This document shows, piece after piece, positions 6,396-12,318 of a stretch of 12,318 nt of DNA. The stretch lies in the NCBI GenBank assembly GCA_036735565.1, contig DAINOC010000074.1:1-12318 (forward strand), in the 5' to 3' direction. Position numbers and translations under genes: made by a program. Below the pieces are notes generated by a model. That model made no database searches. It was not told the DNA's origin and saw only the letters and a program-made list of their open reading frames with translations. The DNA is from Coraliomargarita_B sp036735565 (GTDB lineage: Bacteria > Verrucomicrobiota > Verrucomicrobiia > Opitutales > Coraliomargaritaceae). Position 1 is the stretch's first letter. Each line of letters starts with the position of its first letter.

Positions 6396-7115
6396 CTACA
6401 ATTCGAAGCCGGACTTGGCGATGCAGAGCACAAACTCCCCTTTTTGGCTGCGCCGGAGCATGGTAGCGCGCACTTCCCCGGCCGGGCCGCTCAGCACGGT
6501 TTCGTGCAGCTTGGTTAGTTCGCGGGAGAGGCTGATGCAGCGATTTGGACCGAGGGCCTCGATGAGATCATCGAGGCATTTGACGATCCGGTGGCAGGAT
6601 TCGTAGAGCACGATAGTGTATTCAAAGTCCGAATACTTAGTGAAAAAACGCTGCCTTGCCGCCGTTTTGGGCGGGAGGAATCCGGCAAAGAAGAATCCGT
6701 CGGTGGGCAGGCCCGAGAGGGCGAGGGCGGTGGCTACCGCCGTGGCTCCGGGCGCTGCCGTCACTTCGAGCCCGCGGCGGCGGCACTCCCGCACGAGGCG
6801 GAATCCGGGATCGCTGATCGCGGGCATTCCTGCGTCGGCGACCAGAGCGATGCGTTCGCCTGCCGCTATCCGATCAGCCAGAGAGGGAGCCAGGAATTGC
6901 TCGTTTTCATCCCGGTAGGAGAGCAGTTGCGGCTTGTGCGGCAAACCCAGCTTGGAGAGTAGTGCCCCTGTCACCCGGGTGTCCTCGCAGGCGATGCAGT
7001 TGGCATCGCTCAAGGCTTGGAGGGCCCGCGGCGTGAGGTCGCCGAGATTGCCGATCGGGGTGGCGATCAGGATGAGCTGGCCGGGGCTACCGGAATCGGC
7101 GGTGGATGCGGTCAC
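6396..7115 (-). CDS. rsmI: 16S rRNA (cytidine(1402)-2'-O)-methyltransferase
   Basis: RsmI methylates the 2'-OH of C1402 in the decoding centre of 16S rRNA using S-adenosylmethionine. The 239-residue protein has the tetrapyrrole-methylase fold with the full RsmI motif series: ATPIGNLGDLT at 18-28, CEDTR at 43-47, ADAGMPAISDPG at 93-104, APGATA at 121-126, GFLPPK at 145-150, YESCHRI at 171-177 and RELTKLHE at 198-205. Two positions differ from the common form: ADAGMP for SDAGTP and YESCHR for YESPHR. The protein ends at KGEFVLCIAKSGFEL and lacks the C-terminal helical domain of about 45 residues that E. coli RsmI has. This is seen in other bacteria too. The start is a GTG at 7115 without a ribosome-binding motif. 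The second rRNA methylase of the window, rsmA, is unlinked to it. Confidence 0.93.
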   Translation of the reverse strand: MTASTADSGSPGQLILIATPIGNLGDLTPRALQALSDANCIACEDTRVTGALLSKLGLPHKPQLLSYRDENEQFLAPSLADRIAAGERIALVADAGMPAISDPGFRLVRECRRRGLEVTAAPGATAVATALALSGLPTDGFFFAGFLPPKTAARQRFFTKYSDFEYTIVLYESCHRIVKCLDDLIEALGPNRCISLSRELTKLHETVLSGPAGEVRATMLRRSQKGEFVLCIAKSGFEL

Positions 7116-7131
7116 TTGAAAAGATGGGTTG

Positions 7132-7257
7132 AACTACGAAAAACACGAAAGGCGCGAAAGAATGGCATTTCAAGACGGAAGCATTCCCGGCAGATTGGCT
7201 GTCTCTGGGCGGTTCGCGCAAGTCATTGTTTTCGTGCTTTTAGCGTGTTTTGCAGTC
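7132..7257. repeat. imperfect inverted repeat with ACGAAA-rich arms
   Basis: The left arm (about 7132-7165, with CTACGAAAAACACGAAAGG) and the right arm (about 7222-7257, with TTTTCGTGCTTTTAGCGTG) are reverse complements of each other at roughly three quarters of positions with one gap. They enclose about 56 bases. The element lies between the rsmI start and the queF start, which diverge. I associate arms of this type with dispersed non-coding elements in Verrucomicrobiota. No transposase is present. It may act as a long RNA hairpin or be a miniature mobile element. The remainder of the gap, 7258-7360, shows nothing definite. Confidence 0.6.
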
Positions 7258-7360
7258 ATCGGGCTGCCGAATCCCGTAAGAGTGTTCATCCGATAAAATT
7301 GCGGTTAACAAATTGGGTCAGCGATGATCGCTGCGCTTTCGGTTGATTTTCGTTCCGACT

Positions 7361-7375
7361 CGCGCACTGTGCGCG
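7361..7375 (+). promoter_or_regulatory. 15-base palindrome just upstream of the queF start
   Basis: CGCGCA at 7361-7366 and TGCGCG at 7370-7375 form a perfect stem around CTG, and the queF ATG follows after only two bases (7378). In RNA this hairpin would cover the ribosome landing site. In DNA it could be an operator. I see no preQ1 riboswitch aptamer in the leader. The function is inferred from position alone. Confidence 0.35.
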
Positions 7376-7377
7376 TC

Positions 7378-7752
7378 ATGGAATTTGAAACCTTTCCCAA
7401 CCCCAACCCCGCTCGGGACTACACCATCCAGCACATTCAGGAGGAGTTTACCTCGACCTGCCCGATGACGGGGCACCCTGATTACGCGACAGTCGTGTTC
7501 AGCTACGCACCGGATGAGGTCTGCGTCGAGTTGAAGTCGTTCAAAATTTATCTGCACGGCTTCCGCAACAAGGGTATCTTCTTTGAGGCCGCGACCAACA
7601 AGATTTTCGATGATCTTTTCACCGGGTTGAAGCCGCGCTGGGCGCGCCTCGAAACAATCTGGCGCGGTCGCGGCGGCATCCGCTCGAACGTTGTCGTCGA
7701 AGATCAGCAAGAGGGCTACTGTGGCCCGGAGACTGAGCCGTTTGCGGGTTAA
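7378..7752 (+). CDS. queF: NADPH-dependent 7-cyano-7-deazaguanine (preQ0) reductase
   Basis: QueF reduces the nitrile of preQ0 to the amine preQ1, a step in making the tRNA nucleoside queuosine. This is the short, unimodular (B. subtilis-like) form of 124 residues. The catalytic cysteine is C28 in TSTCPMTG, and the general-acid aspartate is D35 in GHPDYAT, seven residues on as in the family. The substrate-binding ELKS is at 51-54, and the glutamate of the usual FHE is E70. The preceding position is Phe (GIFFE, F69) where B. subtilis QueF has His96. The upstream in-frame ATG at 7324 would add 18 residues that overlap the palindrome and do not resemble QueF, so I choose 7378 (MEFETFPNPNPARDY). 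No other queuosine gene is in the window. Confidence 0.93.
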   Translation: MEFETFPNPNPARDYTIQHIQEEFTSTCPMTGHPDYATVVFSYAPDEVCVELKSFKIYLHGFRNKGIFFEAATNKIFDDLFTGLKPRWARLETIWRGRGGIRSNVVVEDQQEGYCGPETEPFAG

Positions 7753-7871
7753 AGATATGGACTGGATTTTTTTGCGACGAGAGTCGTTGCCCTTTTTAGA
7801 GTTGAGCAGACGGGTGAATACGAAAATCTTATGTACTGTGGCGTTGAATTGTTTTTCCGAAGCTCTCACCG

Positions 7872-9446
7872 GTGAAACCGATTAACCCTATGACGCGAGT
7901 CAAGGCGCTGCAACGTGCACACAAGCTTCTGCTTCCCGGGGCATTTCTTGTTTTAGGCCTTTGGTTTACGGCTTACCATGTGTTATACCCCCAGCCCTTT
8001 TATAGTTTCTTTTCGGACCCGGAGCTGCCTTACATTTTAAACAGCGTTCAGCTGGCCCAATCCGGAACAGTACAAATGCATGAGCACCCCGGCACACTCC
8101 TGCAAATTGCCGGGGCGGTGATTTCCCGAATCATCCAGATGGAGCCCGCTAGTGTTTTTTCGAGTGAAAAAATAGACATGTTCCGTCTTTTCTGGCGGGT
8201 CGTCTCACTTTTCGCGGCGGCAATCACCCTGCTCGTTCTTTACAGAATGGAGCGTAGTCTTCAATCGAGCGGGCTTTTTGGGATCGCACTATTACTGATC
8301 GTTTCCGACTACAACGCGCTTGCATATTGGGGCACCTTCACGCCCGAAGGGGCCTTTTTTGCGGTGTATTTACCGACCGCTCTTCTTTTCATTCATCGCC
8401 ATTCGCTGTCAGCACCTGTCCGGATCCCGGAATTGGCCGGTTGGGCGTTCCTGCTGGGTTCGGTCTCCACGATAAAAATTACCCTTTTGCCAGCCTCGCT
8501 CTTTCTATGGGTCGCCGGCTATTCGATCACGGTCGGTCGGCAGGGATCGTTGAACCTAAGAATAGGAGCCTTTCGCCCACTTTTAGGCAGTGCGCTTACG
8601 TTATTAATTTTTGGATTGCTTGCGGTCGGCTTCTCTGAGGACCGCTCCGCTCAGTTGCAGTGGTTTGCACAGTTGGTGAGCGAGGGGGGGCGTTATGGGC
8701 GGCCTACCGAGAGTGGCGGCATGTTTTTGCCTGCGATGGAAATCATCGATTGGGTCATCAAGGGTCTATCACTTCAGAGTTACACCACGCTGGTTCCTCT
8801 CACCGTTCTCGTTGCAATCTCGGTTTTTTGCGTGATCGGCAAGAGTGTTCCGAGGAATCAAAAAGTGGTATCCGCCGCTTTTATTTTGGTGGCCTTGGCG
8901 AACTGGCTGATCTTCATCAAACACCCTTATCAGATTAAATATTTACTAACCCAGCCGATACTTCTTGTGGTGTTTTGGTGTGCCTGGAATCAGTGCTGCG
9001 GTAAACTGAGCGTTCGAGCGATGGCCGTGACTTCGCTTCTCCTTTGTTTTGTCGCTTTCAACTCCTTTGCCAATCACCTGTTACTCCATCGGTATACCCG
9101 GGAGCGCACTTTAGCCAATGCCGAGATAATCGACCGGATTGTCGCCTCCAAACAGCCATCCACGCTTTATGTAGGTAGCAATTTGGACCATCCTGTAGCG
9201 GCAAAACGTTTTGCTGTGAACTGGGCACGCTATTTCCGGGCGAATTTCGCGGAGCAGGTGGGCACGGTTCATTCGGTTAATGAGCGTAGCTTCGATCTTC
9301 GTCAAACCAGAGGTGGAAGCTCTATTGGAATTGCGGCGATCGAACCGGACTCGTTGATAATAGTGGAACATTTTTACCGGGATGACCGGATTATACCGCA
9401 ATTTGAGTCAATGGAGATGGGGTTGTTTATTTACAGTCCACGCTGA
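7872..9446 (+). CDS. polytopic membrane protein, GT-C glycosyltransferase-like
   Basis: This 524-residue integral membrane protein has about ten or eleven hydrophobic segments (roughly 22-40, 108-124, 136-150, 160-176, 188-220, 236-255, 303-322, 332-350, 357-372 and 383-402) and a C-terminal soluble part after about 410. The first external loop has SDPELPY with D49 and E51, followed by HEHPGT (70-75). An acidic residue in this loop is the catalytic base in GT-C enzymes such as ArnT/PMT, which use polyprenyl-phosphate sugars. This is a fold-level assignment only, and the donor and acceptor are unknown. The start could be the GTG at 7872 or the ATG at 7890. The gene and the gap before it (7753-7871) are clearly poorer in GC than their neighbours (26 of 60 bases at 7981-8040 against 43 of 60 at 9541-9600), which suggests later acquisition or relaxed selection. 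Confidence 0.72.
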   Translation: MKPINPMTRVKALQRAHKLLLPGAFLVLGLWFTAYHVLYPQPFYSFFSDPELPYILNSVQLAQSGTVQMHEHPGTLLQIAGAVISRIIQMEPASVFSSEKIDMFRLFWRVVSLFAAAITLLVLYRMERSLQSSGLFGIALLLIVSDYNALAYWGTFTPEGAFFAVYLPTALLFIHRHSLSAPVRIPELAGWAFLLGSVSTIKITLLPASLFLWVAGYSITVGRQGSLNLRIGAFRPLLGSALTLLIFGLLAVGFSEDRSAQLQWFAQLVSEGGRYGRPTESGGMFLPAMEIIDWVIKGLSLQSYTTLVPLTVLVAISVFCVIGKSVPRNQKVVSAAFILVALANWLIFIKHPYQIKYLLTQPILLVVFWCAWNQCCGKLSVRAMAVTSLLLCFVAFNSFANHLLLHRYTRERTLANAEIIDRIVASKQPSTLYVGSNLDHPVAAKRFAVNWARYFRANFAEQVGTVHSVNERSFDLRQTRGGSSIGIAAIEPDSLIIVEHFYRDDRIIPQFESMEMGLFIYSPR

Positions 9447-9451
9447 GAACC

Positions 9452-9476
9452 GTCTCCGTTACCTTTTGGCAGAGAC
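9452..9476. terminator. weak hairpin between converging genes
   Basis: GTCTC (9452-9456) can pair with GAGAC (9472-9476), with an inner CC-TTTT-GG. It lies in the 39-base gap between the GT-C-like gene and the RidA-family gene. The stem is imperfect and the call rests mainly on position. Confidence 0.3.
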
Positions 9477-9485
9477 ACAGTTGCT

Positions 9486-9947
9486 CTAGGCGACTTCAAA
9501 AATGCCGGTGATCTCGACGGTGCTGTCTTTCGGCAGTCCGGTGACGGCGACGGCGGCGCGGGTATGGCGGCCACGTTCGCCGAGGATCTGCACCATGAGG
9601 TCGGAGGCGCCGTTGATGACGGCTGGGCTGTCGGGGTAGCCGGGCACGGCGTTGACGAAGCCGCCGAGGTGGACGACCTGTTGAATCCGGTCGAGGTCGC
9701 CGAGGGCGGATTGAGCGACAGCGAGCAGGTTGAGGGCGCAGATGCGCGCGGCTTCCTGTGCGTAGGCGAGATCGCGGGTCTCGCCGACCTTGCCGGTATG
9801 GGTCATCTGGCCGTCGACGAGGCAGATCGCGCCCGAGACGTAGAGAAGTTTACCTGCCTGATAGGCGGGCACATAGTTGCCGGCCGGAGCCGGGGCGGCG
9901 GGAAGCTCGATACCGAGCTGGCGGAGGGTTTCGTCGGTGGCGGACAT
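9486..9947 (-). CDS. RidA (YjgF/YER057c/UK114) family protein
   Basis: Members of this family form trimers and typically hydrolyse reactive enamines/imines made by PLP enzymes, protecting the cell from 2-aminoacrylate. The 153-residue protein belongs to the longer subgroup with an extra N-terminal segment (TLRQLGIELPAAPAPAGNYVPA), and not to canonical RidA of about 128 residues. Family marks are LLYVSGA (34-40), KVGE (53-56), INGASDL (111-117), R130 in RHTRAAVAV, the position of the carboxylate-binding arginine, and PKDSTVEITGIFEV at the end. Imine deaminase activity is plausible because R130 is kept, but the subgroup is not well defined biochemically. The ATG at 9947 is well placed and has no Shine-Dalgarno site. 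It lies 52 bases behind the symporter stop on the same strand, with a heptamer array in that gap. Confidence 0.88.
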   Translation of the reverse strand: MSATDETLRQLGIELPAAPAPAGNYVPAYQAGKLLYVSGAICLVDGQMTHTGKVGETRDLAYAQEAARICALNLLAVAQSALGDLDRIQQVVHLGGFVNAVPGYPDSPAVINGASDLMVQILGERGRHTRAAVAVTGLPKDSTVEITGIFEVA

Positions 9948-9976
9948 TTTTGTTGGAGGGATGGAGGGATGGCTTC

Positions 9977-11306
<1,330 letters not shown>

Positions 11307-11310
<4 letters not shown>

Positions 11311-12146
11311 CCCGCAGAGCCAAGGGCTTTGGCGAGGCCTTGCCAATGCTCAAGTGACAATTCCTCCGGACGCACCGTCGCCGGCACTCCGGCGGCGGCC
11401 AAACCCTCAAACCAGACCTGTGCGGCGGGTTCGGGGTCCCGGCGGCAGAGGGCCCCGAGTTGTTTGCGGCGTTGGGTGAAGATGCGCCGCACGCACTCGC
11501 GCGCCGCCACCGGGAAGCGCAGCGCATCGGACCTGAGGTCGAAGCGCAGGAGCACGGAATCGACCTGTGGGGCAGGGTGGAAGCAGGTAGCGGCCACCAG
11601 ATGGCGGTCCGTCACCACATAGGCGGACTGCAGGAAAATGGAGATCGCTCCGAAATTCTTGCTGCCATGGGTAGCGGCGTAGCGGTCGCCCGCCTCCTTC
11701 TGCAGCATCAGGACCATGCGCTCCGGTAGCGGCCCCGCCAGCACGGCATCCATCCACGGGGTGGATACAGCGTAGGGCAGGTTGGCCACGATTTTGTAGC
11801 CCGGTGCGGTCTCCGGCAAGCCGGCGCGCGGGTGCTCGAGGCAGTCGCCCTCGATCAGGTGGAAGTCTCCGTGCCCGGGCGCGATCTGCTCACGGAGGTG
11901 GGCGGCCAGGACGGCATCCCGCTCGACGGCCCAAAGCGCCGCGCCGGTGGCCAGGATGGCCTGCGACAGGGTGCCCAGCCCCGGGCCCACCTCAACGACA
12001 CGGTCGCCCGCCGTCAACCCCGCCAGCTCGATCGACTTGCGCACGATGTTGCCATCCACGAGGAAGTTCTGCCCCAGCTTCTTATTCGGCTGATGGGCTA
12101 GCTGCCCGAGGAGGGCCCGGGTCTGGCTGGGACTGAGTGGCGACAC
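11307..12146 (-). CDS. rsmA: 16S rRNA (adenine(1518)-N6/adenine(1519)-N6)-dimethyltransferase
   Basis: RsmA (KsgA) dimethylates two adjacent adenines in helix 45 of 16S rRNA late in 30S assembly. The 279-residue protein shows KKLGQNFLVD (22-31), the S-adenosylmethionine-binding VEVGPGLGTL (51-60), the acidic residue E75 after the next strand, GDCLEH (100-105), the catalytic NLPY (122-125) and FTQRRKQL (223-230) in the C-terminal helical domain. The start is a GTG at 12146, supported by the family-like N-terminus MSPLSPSQTRALLG and an in-frame stop further upstream. A 6-bp repeat array begins only three bases beyond the start codon, where a ribosome-binding site would be expected. The gene leads a minus-strand run with the symporter (4-base overlap) and the RidA-family gene. 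Confidence 0.95.
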
Positions 12147-12149
12147 TTC

Positions 12150-12180
12150 GTGAGTGAAAGTGAGAGTGAAGGTGAGAGTG
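12150..12180. repeat. degenerate 6-bp tandem array next to the rsmA start
   Basis: Five hexamers of the form GRRRGT (GTGAGT at 12150, GAAAGT at 12156, GAGAGT at 12162, GAAGGT at 12168, GAGAGT at 12174) run straight into the heptamer array at 12181. On the rsmA strand this is a pyrimidine-rich CACTYT-like leader ending three bases before the GTG start. Confidence 0.8.
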
Positions 12181-12215
12181 GAACGTTGAACATCGAACGT
12201 TCAACGTTGAATGAG
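12181..12215. repeat. degenerate 7-bp tandem array upstream of rsmA
   Basis: Heptamers GAACGTT (12181), GAACATC (12188), GAACGTT (12195), CAACGTT (12202) and the partial unit GAATGAG (12209) follow one another with no spacer. It is the same family as the arrays at 3137, 9977 and 12264, here in the opposite orientation to the one at 12264. On the minus strand it provides an in-frame TGA upstream of rsmA. Confidence 0.85.
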
Positions 12216-12263
12216 GAAGGCCTGAAGAAATATTGAACGAGGGATTGTCGAAATCAGGTCCAA

Positions 12264-12318
<55 letters not shown>

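Noticed and set aside
7116..7377. preQ1 riboswitch before queF
   Set aside because: I could not find the preQ1-I core (a short stem with an A-rich tail) or a larger preQ1-II layout. The gap is explained by an inverted repeat and a palindrome instead.

Overview
The window looks like chromosomal core sequence from a GC-rich member of the Verrucomicrobiota, most likely an Opitutae-type bacterium. This is an inference from three things: the phosphatidylserine decarboxylase resembles the short type known from Chlamydiae, clearly Shine-Dalgarno-like sites are missing in front of all thirteen visible start codons, and the intergenic gaps carry degenerate heptamer tandem repeats and ACGAAA-rich inverted repeats of a kind I associate with this phylum. 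No rRNA, tRNA, CRISPR array, transposase or phage gene is visible.

Layout. Positions 1-888 (+) hold the 3' part of psd. It converges on a minus-strand run: an OGG1-type DNA glycosylase (1020-1898), a small lipoprotein (1917-2399), an isochorismatase-family hydrolase (2528-3118) and a PPP-family phosphatase (3237-3917). A 310 bp divergent gap follows. Next comes a plus-strand cluster of a conserved hypothetical protein (4228-4725), a lipoprotein whose C-terminal half resembles the SecD P1 head subdomain (4759-5268) and an M23 peptidase that overlaps it by 4 bp (5265-6290). This cluster converges on rsmI (6396-7115, -). queF (7378-7752, +) and a GC-poor GT-C-like membrane protein (7872-9446, +) follow. 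The right end is a minus-strand run read in the order rsmA (12146 to 11307), a glutamate/aspartate-type symporter (11310 to 10000) and a RidA-family protein (9947 to 9486).

How the genes work together. Most are independent housekeeping functions: phospholipid synthesis (psd), base-excision repair (ogg), 16S rRNA methylation in the decoding region (rsmI and rsmA), queuosine precursor synthesis (queF) and reactive-metabolite clearance (RidA family). The plus-strand trio is the most likely functional unit: two of its products are exported, and one is a peptidoglycan hydrolase.

The most unusual feature is a family of 7-bp tandem arrays at 3137-3178, 9977-10015, 12181-12215 and 12264-12318. They lie in gaps beside minus-strand genes. 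One supplies the last codons and stop of the symporter, one creates a false upstream start for the isochorismatase gene, and a separate 6-bp array sits exactly where an rsmA ribosome-binding site would be.
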